The notes beneath the pieces were generated by a model that saw nothing but the letters and a program-made list of their open reading frames with translations, ran no database searches and was not told the DNA's origin. Position numbers and translations under genes: made by a program. Shown piece by piece: positions 42,951 to 50,719 of a stretch of DNA of 64,000 bases. Every line of letters begins with the position of its first letter. Within the stretch, counting starts at the first letter, position 1. The stretch comes from PCC-10605 sp964409355 (GTDB taxonomy: Bacteria > Cyanobacteriota > Cyanobacteriia > Cyanobacteriales > Cyanobacteriaceae): positions 17,302 to 81,301 of the forward strand of contig CAYPDC010000002.1 of assembly GCA_964409355.1 (NCBI GenBank), read 5' to 3'.

Positions 42951-44480
42951 ATGACAATCAATACAGAAATAGTAATTATTGGTAGCGGTTTAGGCGGTTT
43001 ATGTTGTGGGGCAATGTTAGCCCATTATGGTTATGATGTCATAATTTGTGAAAGTCATGCGATCGCAGGTGGTGCTGCCCATGGTTTTGAGTATCAAGGG
43101 TTTAAATTCGATTCAGGACCTTCTCTTTACTCTGGCTTATCCTATTCTCCTTCCACTAACCCTTTGCGTCAAGTATTAGATATTATTGGTGAAGATGCCC
43201 AATGGAAAACTTATCCCAGTTGGGGTTGTTGGTTGCCTGAAGGTTATTTTGATGTGGCAGTAGGTGCAGATGCTTTTTATCAATTATTACTAGAATTACG
43301 AGGGCAAGAAAGTGCTAATCAATGGCGAAAATTACAAGAGGTGATGAAACCATTGGGTAAGGCTGCCGTTGCTATTCCTCCTAAAGCATTTCGTTACGAT
43401 TTAGGGGCAATTTTTACTTTACTTCCTTATGGTTTATCGATGTTGCCTTATGCTTTTTCCGCAGGAAAGTTAACGGGTAGTTTTGGCAAAATCATGGATG
43501 AGGCGATTACCGATCAATTTATCCGTAATTGGTTGGATTTACTCTGTTTCATGTTATCTGGTTTACCTGCCCACGGCACTTCGGCGGCGGAAATGGCTTT
43601 TATGTTTGCAGAATGGTATCGCCCTAATGTCGTTTTAGATTATCCTGTGGGTGGTAGCGATGCGATCGTCAATGCTTTAGTTAGGGGATTGTTGAAAAAA
43701 GGTGGACAATTATGGTTATCTAGTCATGTAGAGCAGATTTTAGTTGACAATAATCAAGCGGTAGGAGTTAAATTACGCAATGGCAAGGAAGTTAAAGCCA
43801 GTAAGGCAGTGATTTCTAATGCCTCCATTTGGGATACCCTCAAAATTATTCCTGATGGGGTGCTATCGGCTGATTATCGGCAAAAAGTGCAGGATACCCC
43901 TATGAATCATAGTTTTATGCACTTACATTTAGGTATTGACGGTAAGGGAATTGATCCTAATTTGCCTTGTCATCATATCGTTGTCAATGATTGGCAAAAA
44001 GGTGTTACAGCGGAACAAAATGTGATTGCTATTTCTATCCCTTCTCTGTTAGATTCTAGTTTAGCTCCTGAAGGTAAACATAGCATTCATGTTTATACCC
44101 CAGCTACTGAACCTTATTCTCTTTGGGCTGGTTTAGACAGAAAAAGTAGTGAATATCAACAACTGAAGGAGGCTCGATCGCACCTTATGTGGGAAGCATT
44201 GGAAAAAATTATCCCTGATATTCGTCAAAGATGTGAAGTAACTTTAGTGGGTACACCCTTAACCCATGAACGATTTTTACGGCGTTATCAAGGCACTTAT
44301 GGGGCGGCATGGAATGCCGATGAAAATTTATTTCCCACTTCTCAAACACCCCTTAAAAATTTATATTGTTGTGGCGATTCTACTTTTCCCGGTATTGGTG
44401 TACCTGCCGTTGCCGCTAACGGGATGATTACCGCTAACACTCTTGCTGGAGTTGATCAACACTTGGGAATTTTGACTTAA
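42951..44480 (+). CDS. Carotene isomerase/phytoene-desaturase-like FAD oxidoreductase
   Basis: This 509-residue flavoprotein has an N-terminal FAD-binding motif (EIVIIGSGLGGLCCGAMLAH, near residues 6-25), a second adenine-contact segment (GGAAHGFEYQGFKFDSGPS) and the C-terminal NLYCCGDSTFPGIGVPAVAA that closes over the isoalloxazine ring. It belongs to the CrtISO/CrtI superfamily, but its substrate-side sequence is not that of CrtH, so I assign a CRTISO-like group of unknown substrate. A CruF-type carotenoid gene lies 510 bases downstream on the same strand, which supports a role in carotenoid metabolism. Confidence 0.85.
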   Translation: MTINTEIVIIGSGLGGLCCGAMLAHYGYDVIICESHAIAGGAAHGFEYQGFKFDSGPSLYSGLSYSPSTNPLRQVLDIIGEDAQWKTYPSWGCWLPEGYFDVAVGADAFYQLLLELRGQESANQWRKLQEVMKPLGKAAVAIPPKAFRYDLGAIFTLLPYGLSMLPYAFSAGKLTGSFGKIMDEAITDQFIRNWLDLLCFMLSGLPAHGTSAAEMAFMFAEWYRPNVVLDYPVGGSDAIVNALVRGLLKKGGQLWLSSHVEQILVDNNQAVGVKLRNGKEVKASKAVISNASIWDTLKIIPDGVLSADYRQKVQDTPMNHSFMHLHLGIDGKGIDPNLPCHHIVVNDWQKGVTAEQNVIAISIPSLLDSSLAPEGKHSIHVYTPATEPYSLWAGLDRKSSEYQQLKEARSHLMWEALEKIIPDIRQRCEVTLVGTPLTHERFLRRYQGTYGAAWNADENLFPTSQTPLKNLYCCGDSTFPGIGVPAVAANGMITANTLAGVDQHLGILT

Positions 44481-44637
44481 CTTAACCTCACCGAAGATTT
44501 TATATTGAACTCAGGTAACTTAGTGGTTGCTCAATAGTTTTAAGTAAGCTACCCCTTCCAAAACCATAAAAAATGTAAGTTAAATGCTTCGAGCGCTTAT
44601 TTCCATTGTTGAAATTTTTATCGATAATTAACAAACC

Positions 44638-44670
44638 AAATGCAATTTGCATACTAAGTCATGAAGAACC
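44638..44670 (-). repeat. 33-bp repeat, inverted partner of 60636-60668 (family C end)
   Basis: All 33 bases match the reverse complement of 60636-60668, ending in TCATGAAGAACC. The 60.6-kb copy is the left half of an 89-bp element with GGTTCTTCA terminal repeats, so this is a half-copy. It overlaps the 3' end of the short frame at 44654-44758. Confidence 0.8.
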
Positions 44671-44758
44671 GGTTTAATTCAAGTTCTAATAAATTACGTT
44701 CTTCCGTGGATAAAGATTGAATAATTTGAGCTAAAGTTTTGATCAGTTGACTATTCAT
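44654..44758 (-). CDS. Short helical peptide, 34 residues, tentative
   Basis: An ATG at 44758 opens MNSQLIKTLAQIIQSLSTEE followed by RNLLELELNRFFMT. I recall similar short helical cyanobacterial peptides, sometimes found as N-terminal parts of antitoxin-like proteins. Its last codons and stop come from the family C repeat, so it may be a truncated gene. No further gene is visible in the 510-base gap 44481-44990. Confidence 0.4.
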   Translation of the reverse strand: MNSQLIKTLAQIIQSLSTEERNLLELELNRFFMT

Positions 44759-44990
44759 GTTTTTTCTTCTTTTATATAAAATAATAACAGACTCATAAAT
44801 TTCATGAACCTATAGCTGAAGTCTGTTAAAGGGACTAAGCTAATACGGCAGAATACCCTATGATTGATCCCCCTATCCTGCCTTAACATAGGGGAAATTC
44901 TTAAGAAGATTGCTAAAAAATTAATAAAACTTAATAAAACTCTGTAGAATATTAAAAACAGATAAACATAAGCAGAGTTAAGCAATATTT

Positions 44991-45887
44991 ATGTTAAATA
45001 GAGTCATCAATAAAGAAATCGTTACCACTAAAGCCGGTTATTTTCTAATCGCTCATATTGTCGCAATGGTATTCGGGTTAGCAGGTTTATTGTTAGTGTT
45101 ACCTCATCCTGAGTTTATTATGAATTTACCCCCCATTGGGCAATCGGCTTTTAGTTGGTCAATGATTGGCGGTGGTGTGGTATATATGGTTTTAGGATGG
45201 GCAGCGATCGCTCTTTATGGGTACAATCAACTGGGGTTATGGCATTGGTTAGGATTCATGTTACCTGCGTTGGGAATTTCCCTTGCCAGTGAATTATTAG
45301 GCACAAGCACAGGTTTTCCTTTTGGGGCATATCATTATCTTTCTGGATTAGGCTATAAAATATCAGGTTTAGTACCTTTCACCATTCCCTTATCTTGGTT
45401 TTATCTCGGTTTCAGTAGCTATCTAATCGCTAGGGTTGGTTTGAATAAATTAAATATTTCTAATTGGTTAAAAGACTTAGGCGCGATCGTCTTTGGTTCA
45501 TTATTATTAACATCGTGGGATTTTGTCTTAGATCCTGCCATGAGCCAAACATCTGTACCATTCTGGCAATGGGATCAACCGGGGGAATTTTTCGGAATGC
45601 CCTATCAAAACTTTATCGGTTGGTTCGGCACTGGGGTAGTATTTATGACAGTAGCGACTTTAATTTGGCGTATGAAACCCATAGAGTGGGGGAAAATTTC
45701 CCTCACAATTCCTTTTCTTGTCTATTTAGGAAACTTTGGTTTTGCCATGATTATGAGTATTGGTGCTGGATTTTATATTCCCATTCTCCTCGGTATTTTA
45801 TTAGGAATAACTCCTTTATTATTCTTCATGAAACTAGCTTATAACGAGGAAGAAACAGACAATACACAATTAGTGATGACAAATTAG
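44991..45887 (+). CDS. cruF: CruF-type carotenoid 1',2'-hydratase
   Basis: This 298-residue integral membrane protein has about seven hydrophobic segments and the CruF/DUF422 conserved blocks: LGISLASELLGTSTGFPFGA with following YHY, VPFTIPLSWFYLGFSSY, LLLTSWDFVLDPAMSQ, and WFGTGVVFM. In cyanobacteria CruF hydroxylates gamma-carotene at C-1' for myxol glycoside synthesis, normally with the glycosyltransferase CruG. No cruG is seen downstream in this window; an unrecognised short frame and a truncated kinase follow instead. The symbol is given by family. Confidence 0.87.
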   Translation: MLNRVINKEIVTTKAGYFLIAHIVAMVFGLAGLLLVLPHPEFIMNLPPIGQSAFSWSMIGGGVVYMVLGWAAIALYGYNQLGLWHWLGFMLPALGISLASELLGTSTGFPFGAYHYLSGLGYKISGLVPFTIPLSWFYLGFSSYLIARVGLNKLNISNWLKDLGAIVFGSLLLTSWDFVLDPAMSQTSVPFWQWDQPGEFFGMPYQNFIGWFGTGVVFMTVATLIWRMKPIEWGKISLTIPFLVYLGNFGFAMIMSIGAGFYIPILLGILLGITPLLFFMKLAYNEEETDNTQLVMTN

Positions 45888-45900
45888 TAAAACCTCTGGA

Positions 45901-45932
45901 AGTTCGGAGTTCGGAGTTCGGAGTTCGGAGTT
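45901..45932. repeat. 7-bp tandem repeat (AGTTCGG)n
   Basis: About 4.5 copies of AGTTCGG lie directly after the cruF stop. Short tandem repeats of this kind are common in cyanobacterial intergenic DNA. Confidence 0.85.
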
Positions 45933-45971
45933 AAAATTAAGAATAAGGAGAAGATAGATAAAAATAAAACT

Positions 45972-46235
45972 GTGTCGTTTGCCTTATCCGAACTTATTGA
46001 GAAATCCCGAAAATCCTTGTGTAAATTAATGGTAAGGCATTTGGGATATACTCAAGATAATTATGTTTTTCTCCTAATGCAAATAGAAGAAATGGCATTA
46101 ACAGAAGAAGCCATCGAACGTCCATCTAATGAACACGGGCGAATCTTTCAAGTTGACTTACAGATATTAGGTAACTATGAAGGGATGATTATATCTCCTC
46201 GATTCACTTTTTCGTACATACTGCGATCGCCCTGA
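45972..46235 (+). CDS. Unrecognised ORF meeting the truncated glycerate kinase
   Basis: The frame begins at a GTG (MSFALSELIEKSRKSLCKLM) with a poorly placed GGAG upstream, and reads ALTEEAIERPSNEHGRIFQV and DLQILGNYEGM. From about 46180 it overlaps the 3' end of the minus-strand glycerate kinase, and its last residues (SPRFTFSYILRSP) are the complement of that coding sequence. I do not recognise the protein. It may be the 5' part of a gene cut at the same junction that truncated the kinase, or not a gene. Confidence 0.3.
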   Translation: MSFALSELIEKSRKSLCKLMVRHLGYTQDNYVFLLMQIEEMALTEEAIERPSNEHGRIFQVDLQILGNYEGMIISPRFTFSYILRSP

Positions 46236-46825
46236 CCATTGAATAGGGATTTATCAAAGCGAGGAATTGATACGGGGTAAAGTCTTTGTTGCAACTGTGA
46301 GATAATTTTTATCCCTAATTCTACATCATGGGTAGCGGGAGGACCTCGCCAAATTAATCGAGAATCTTTTTTTAATAATTGAGTGCGATCGTGATAAGTT
46401 TTATATAAGTCATCGAGAGATAAGGCAACACTAGAAATATCTAAATGTTGCCAGATTAATTGTAATATAGAAGTTAAAGTAGTCTTTCCTGTGCCTTGCC
46501 CCCCCAAAATGCCCACTAACAAAGGATATGGATTTTTCTGTTGATATTGTGCTAATTCAAGGGCAACAGGAAGCCAAAAAAACCAAAAAGCATGAATAGA
46601 GTCATCAAAATTATAGCATTTTAACTTTTGTAAAAGTGCAAATAGTTCTGTAGAAACTGAAGGAAATAAACTTATTTTTTGCTCATATAAAATCTGATTT
46701 TTTGTAAAAGAAAAAGGATAATTCTGATTAAGTTGATAGTTTTTTAATAATTCTTGATCATTGAAAGACAATTCTATTTCTTTAATTAGTTTAGCTAAAA
46801 TATCAATAAAAACTGATTTATTCAT
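46175..46825 (-). pseudogene. glyK: D-glycerate 3-kinase, C-terminally truncated
   Basis: The N-terminal 216 residues of the plant/cyanobacterial-type glycerate 3-kinase are present: Walker A VGILGGQGTGKTTLT near residues 104-118, SLDDLYKTYHDR, and IPRFDKSLFNGQGDRS. Family members are 330 or more residues, and the next expected block (FEGWFVG) is missing in all frames downstream. The frame ends at GDIIIPS, where it meets a convergent unrecognised frame. A deletion or rearrangement near 46180 is the simplest explanation. If this were the only copy, the photorespiratory step glycerate to 3-phosphoglycerate would be lost, so another copy is expected in the genome. Confidence 0.8.
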
Positions 46826-46840
46826 TTTTTAATCTGTCAA

Positions 46841-47722
46841 TTATGCTAACACTATTTTTGGTTTTATTAATTTATTTTCTCCATTAATTAATTCACTAAT
46901 ACCAATAAATTTTTCATCGGCATTATAAGTTCGGAAAAATTGACCGATTTCTTCTACATTAACTATAATTTTTTTACCCTGACACCAGCATCTGCTCTCA
47001 TCACTATTTAACATAATTTTTGTCATATTTTTGAGCAAAATATCTAGGGGAATTAGCTGTAAACTATTGGTTTCTTTTCTTTCGGTAATGTCCTGAAAAT
47101 TAAGACTATTTTTTAATTCCATACCACAGCTATTTGTTCTGATTAAGTGAGCTAAAGTACCTCCATAGCCTAGTTTTTCCCCTAAATCCCGTGCGATCGA
47201 CCTAATGTAAGTTCCAGCACCACAGATAATATATAAGTCTAATTCAGGATTAGTACCTTTTTCCCAATGTAAAATATCAATTTTTTCAATAAAAACCACT
47301 CTTTTAGGAATATCAAAAATCACACCTTTTCGGGCCAAATCATATAGTTTTTGACCATCTTTTTTAATAGCACTATAGGCGGGGGGAATCTGCTCAATTT
47401 GCCCAATAAAATTGGTTAAATAACTCTCAATTTCTGTCAAGGTTAGTTTTTCAGCATTGACATTTCTGATAACTTCTCCTTCTAAATCATCTGTTGCTGT
47501 CACCATACCAAACTTGATTTTTGCCTGATAGGCTTTATCTGATGGTAAAAACTGTAATAAACGAGTAGCTTTTCCTATTGCGATCGGCAATACACCTTCT
47601 GCAAGAGGATCTAATGTACCACCATGACCAATTTTTTTAGTATTGAGGATTTTACGCAATTTAGCAACGCAATCATGAGATGTGAAACCAGAGGGTTTAT
47701 AAAGGTTAAGAAAGCCATCCAT
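46841..47722 (-). CDS. truB: tRNA pseudouridine-55 synthase
   Basis: This 293-residue protein has the TruB landmarks. They are GFLNLYKPSGFTSHDCVAKL at the start, KIGHGGTLDPLAEGVLPIAI with the catalytic Asp near residue 38, IPPAYSAIKKDGQKLYDLAR, and CGAGTYIRSIARDLG. It converts U55 to pseudouridine in the T-loop of tRNAs. The start ATG at 47722 lies 10 bases from the scaffold gap, so its promoter is not readable with confidence. The gene lies 15 bases upstream of the truncated glycerate kinase on the same strand. Confidence 0.94.
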   Translation of the reverse strand: MDGFLNLYKPSGFTSHDCVAKLRKILNTKKIGHGGTLDPLAEGVLPIAIGKATRLLQFLPSDKAYQAKIKFGMVTATDDLEGEVIRNVNAEKLTLTEIESYLTNFIGQIEQIPPAYSAIKKDGQKLYDLARKGVIFDIPKRVVFIEKIDILHWEKGTNPELDLYIICGAGTYIRSIARDLGEKLGYGGTLAHLIRTNSCGMELKNSLNFQDITERKETNSLQLIPLDILLKNMTKIMLNSDESRCWCQGKKIIVNVEEIGQFFRTYNADEKFIGISELINGENKLIKPKIVLA

Positions 47723-47887
47723 AGTTATTAACNNNNNNNNNNNNNNNNNNNNNNNNNNNNNNNNNNNNNNNNNNNNNNNNNNNNNNNNNNNNNNNNNNNN
47801 NNNNNNNNNNNNNNNNNNNNNNNNNNNNNNNNAGATGTGAAACCAGAGGGTTTATAAAGGTTAAGAAAGCCATCCATAGTTATTAAC
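47678..47887. other. Scaffold gap (100 N) flanked by identical 55-bp sequences
   Basis: N fills 47733-47832 exactly. The 55 bases before it (47678-47732, truB 5' end) are identical to the 55 bases after it (47833-47887). This is what overlapping contig ends look like when a scaffolder inserts a fixed-size gap instead of merging. The true sequence probably has no gap and one copy of the 55 bases. Confidence 0.9.
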
Positions 47888-47997
47888 GGATACGAGTGAG
47901 AAGAGAAAGAGAAGAGGAAAATACTACCCTTTCTGACTCCTAAAATCTCTTAATAATACAATTTAACGTACGGAAAGTGGAATTTAAGTGGTTACTT

Positions 47998-48441
47998 TTA
48001 CCATTTCTTATAGGGTAAAAACTTACCACACATTGTAACCTGAACTCTATCGCCCTTGGGATCTTCCACTTTATCCACATCTAGGGTAAAATCGATGGCA
48101 CTCATGATACCATCCCCAAACTTTTCATGAATAACCTCCTTCATAGGCATTCCATACACCTGCATAATTTCGTAAAAACGATAAATTAGAGGGTCAGTGG
48201 GGATAACGGGGTCTAAAGAGCCTTTTAAGGGGGGTATCGTTAATTCCTCCGCAAAGTCAGGGGATAACCCTAAAGTCTCTAACAGTTTTTTGGCTTCCAT
48301 TTCATCGGCACTGGCTTGACGGTAGATGACAGAAGCAATCCACACCTCATCTCTACCTAAAATTTCTTCTAACTGGGCAAATGTCACCCCTTTTGCTTTT
48401 TTGGCACTTAGTAAAGTTTTTGTGATTTCTGCGATCGCCAT
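47998..48441 (-). CDS. cynS: Cyanase (cyanate hydratase)
   Basis: This 147-residue protein is the length of CynS. It has an N-terminal helical domain (AKKAKGVTFAQLEEILGRDE) and the catalytic C-terminal domain with YRFYEIMQVYGMPMKEVIHE (catalytic Arg and Glu). SAIDFTLDVDKVEDPKGDRV follows, with the catalytic Ser. It converts cyanate and bicarbonate to ammonia and carbon dioxide. It is the last gene of the unit that starts with the binding protein at 52336, about 107 bases after the NTF2-like gene, and is presumably co-regulated by NtcA. Confidence 0.95.
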   Translation of the reverse strand: MAIAEITKTLLSAKKAKGVTFAQLEEILGRDEVWIASVIYRQASADEMEAKKLLETLGLSPDFAEELTIPPLKGSLDPVIPTDPLIYRFYEIMQVYGMPMKEVIHEKFGDGIMSAIDFTLDVDKVEDPKGDRVQVTMCGKFLPYKKW

Positions 48442-48548
48442 AATTTTTTACCTTTAATACTATAGTGATTTTAAATAATAATGAGACAGTCTGTTCAAAA
48501 TCATAATTGTGACAGAAGTCTAATCATAAAAAAGAGTTAACCTCTTTC

Positions 48549-48962
48549 TCAAAGAAATTTACGCTCAGATTTAGCAATCAAAACATCATTAATACTAGCA
48601 AAACGATACTGCATTAAACCCTCTGGGTTAAATTCCCACATCTCGTTACCATAGGAACGATACCATTGTAAAGAGTCATCGTGCCATTCATACTCAAAAC
48701 GAACGGCGATACGCTTTTCGGTAAAAGCCCAAAGCTCTTTTTTTAAGCGATAATCTAACTCTTTTGCCCATTTACGAGATAAAAAAGCCTTAATTTCTTC
48801 CCTACCCGAAATAAACTCATCACGATTACGCCATTGAGAATCGATGGTATAAGCTAAAGCTACTTTTTCAGGGTTTCTACTATTCCAAGCATCTTCAGCC
48901 ATTTGCACTTTTTGTTGTGCCGTTTCTGGGGTAAAAGGAGGAAAGGGTGGTTTTGATTCCAT
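48549..48962 (-). CDS. NTF2-like (DUF1348) protein in the cyanate operon
   Basis: This 137-residue protein has the cone-shaped NTF2 fold signature of DUF1348: AQQKVQMAEDAWNSRNPEKV, ALAYTIDSQWRNRDEFISGR, and EYEWHDDSLQWYRSYGNEMW. The function is unknown; the conserved Trp/Arg pocket could bind a small ligand. Its position between the transporter ATPase gene (33 bases) and cyanase gene makes it a candidate accessory factor in cyanate or nitrile use. Being in the NtcA-controlled unit supports nitrogen-stress expression. Confidence 0.85.
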   Translation of the reverse strand: MESKPPFPPFTPETAQQKVQMAEDAWNSRNPEKVALAYTIDSQWRNRDEFISGREEIKAFLSRKWAKELDYRLKKELWAFTEKRIAVRFEYEWHDDSLQWYRSYGNEMWEFNPEGLMQYRFASINDVLIAKSERKFL

Positions 48963-48995
48963 AAATTTCAGAGGTAATTTTTTTACACAGACAAA

Positions 48996-49868
48996 TTAGT
49001 TATTCGCCCTTGCTTCTTCTACCGCACGGGTTTCACGGTATAAATGTTCTTCCATGGCCACTTTTAAATCATGATAAGCAGGGTGATCTTCAACTTCAAA
49101 ACGATTACGGGGACGAGGAAAAGGTACATCAAGGATTTGAGCGATTTTTGCCCTAGGCCCTTTTGTCATCATAATAATTTTATCAGATAATAATAAAGCC
49201 TCATCGATGCTGTGGGTAATCATAATTACTGTTTTGCGATGCTCTTCCCAAATACGCTCAATTTCTTCTTGTAAGAAACCACGAGTTAAGGCATCTAATG
49301 CGCCAAAAGGTTCATCCATAAGTAAAATATCAGGATTGATAGCCAATGCCCTAGCAATGCCAACCCGTTGACGCATTCCTCCTGACAATTCGTGAGGGTG
49401 TTTTTTGGCCGCCGATTCTAACCCTACCATCTGCAAATGTTCTTTAACAATGCGTTTTTGTTGAGTAAGGGGCATTTTGGGGAAAACTGTCTCTACGGCA
49501 AAGCGGATATTTTCTTCCACTGTCATCCATGGCATGAGGGCATAATTTTGAAATACCATGCCTCTATCTGGCCCTGGCCCTTTAATGGGTTCTCGATTCA
49601 TTACAACTGAACCACCAGTAGCAGTGCTTAAACCGGCAATGATGCTTAAGAGAGTTGATTTACCGCACCCAGAGGGGCCAATAATGCTAACAAAGGTATT
49701 ATATTCAATATCAAGGTTTATGTCTTCGAGGGCGACAAATTCCTTTTTTTTCATGGCAAAAAAGCCTTGTTTGGTAGAAAAAGTTTTTGACACATTCCGC
49801 AGACAAAGTTGAACACTATCGGGAGTTTCAACACAAGTTAAATATTCTGGTTGAGTGGATACCGTCAT
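48996..49868 (-). CDS. cynD: Cyanate ABC transporter ATPase (NrtD/CynD type)
   Basis: This 290-residue ABC ATPase has Walker A GPSGCGKST near residue 65, the signature LSGGMRQRVGIARAL, Walker B DILLMDEPFGALD, and the switch histidine in MITHSIDEAL. It belongs to the nitrate/sulfonate/taurine subfamily. Its start overlaps the stop of the permease gene by 4 bases. The neighbouring cyanase argues for cyanate (also nitrite) as substrate. Confidence 0.92.
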   Translation of the reverse strand: MTVSTQPEYLTCVETPDSVQLCLRNVSKTFSTKQGFFAMKKKEFVALEDINLDIEYNTFVSIIGPSGCGKSTLLSIIAGLSTATGGSVVMNREPIKGPGPDRGMVFQNYALMPWMTVEENIRFAVETVFPKMPLTQQKRIVKEHLQMVGLESAAKKHPHELSGGMRQRVGIARALAINPDILLMDEPFGALDALTRGFLQEEIERIWEEHRKTVIMITHSIDEALLLSDKIIMMTKGPRAKIAQILDVPFPRPRNRFEVEDHPAYHDLKVAMEEHLYRETRAVEEARANN

Positions 49869-50698
49869 GATGATTCTTTTCCAAAGGAAACGAGGTTTTC
49901 TAAGTAGGCGAAAATTTGATCTAGTAATAGCCCCACTATACCGATGATAATGATTGCTACGATAATATTGGGTAAGTAAAGGTTATTCCATTCTGACCAA
50001 ATAAAATAGCCTAAACCTGTACCTAAAAGCATCTCGGCGGCGACAATTACTAGCCAAGAAATTCCCATGCTAATCCTTAAGCCTGAGATAATATTCGGCA
50101 AAGCGGCCGGAATAATAACTTTAAAGATGGTGCGCCATCGGGAAGCGCCGAGGGTTTTGGCTACGTCAAGATAGTCTGAGTTGACTTTACTTACCCCAAA
50201 AGCGGTATTAACAAGGGTTGGCCAAATACTGCTAATGAGAATGATAAAGATTCCTGTTTTTTCTGAATCTCGAAATAGATATAATCCTAAAGGCAACCAC
50301 GCTAAGGGAGATACGGGCTTTAATAGTTGGATATAGGGGTTAAAGGCTTTGGATGCTACTTTTGACATTCCGATTAAAATGCCTAAAGGCACGGCGAGAA
50401 TCGAAGCCATAATGTAACCGATCGCAACCCGCCTTAAACTAATGAGTAAATTCCAACCGATACCCATATCATTGGGGCCGTTATTAAAGAAAGGATTGGT
50501 TAGCCACCACCATAATTCTTTAAGGGTTAAAGAGGCGGTAGGCATTCCTTTTGAGAAGATTTTAGCATTCGCCCCTATTTCCCACACAAGGAGAAAAATT
50601 CCCAAGGAAAGCATAAAAATCCCAAAGGCTTGGACATTTTCATTGTCTAGTATCTGTTTCCATTTATTCGGTTGCGATCGTACCTGTGAAGTAGTCAT
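49865..50698 (-). CDS. cynB: Cyanate ABC transporter permease (NrtB/CynB type)
   Basis: This 277-residue permease has six predicted membrane segments and the cytoplasmic EAA-like loop (VAKTLGASRWRTIFKVIIPA, near residue 185) that docks on the ATPase. LKPVSPLAWLPLGLYLF is typical of the NrtB/SsuC group. The start ATG at 50698 has a GGAGAG ribosome site and lies 21 bases after the binding protein stop; its end overlaps the ATPase start by 4 bases, so the three genes are coupled. Confidence 0.93.
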   Translation of the reverse strand: MTTSQVRSQPNKWKQILDNENVQAFGIFMLSLGIFLLVWEIGANAKIFSKGMPTASLTLKELWWWLTNPFFNNGPNDMGIGWNLLISLRRVAIGYIMASILAVPLGILIGMSKVASKAFNPYIQLLKPVSPLAWLPLGLYLFRDSEKTGIFIILISSIWPTLVNTAFGVSKVNSDYLDVAKTLGASRWRTIFKVIIPAALPNIISGLRISMGISWLVIVAAEMLLGTGLGYFIWSEWNNLYLPNIIVAIIIIGIVGLLLDQIFAYLENLVSFGKESS

Positions 50699-50719
50699 AA
50701 TTTTCTCTCCTTAAACTAT

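Noticed and set aside
44755..44985. A 76-codon minus-strand frame before cruF.
   Set aside because: It is AT-rich, hydrophobic by composition, lacks a ribosome site and lies across an apparent promoter and repeat remnant.
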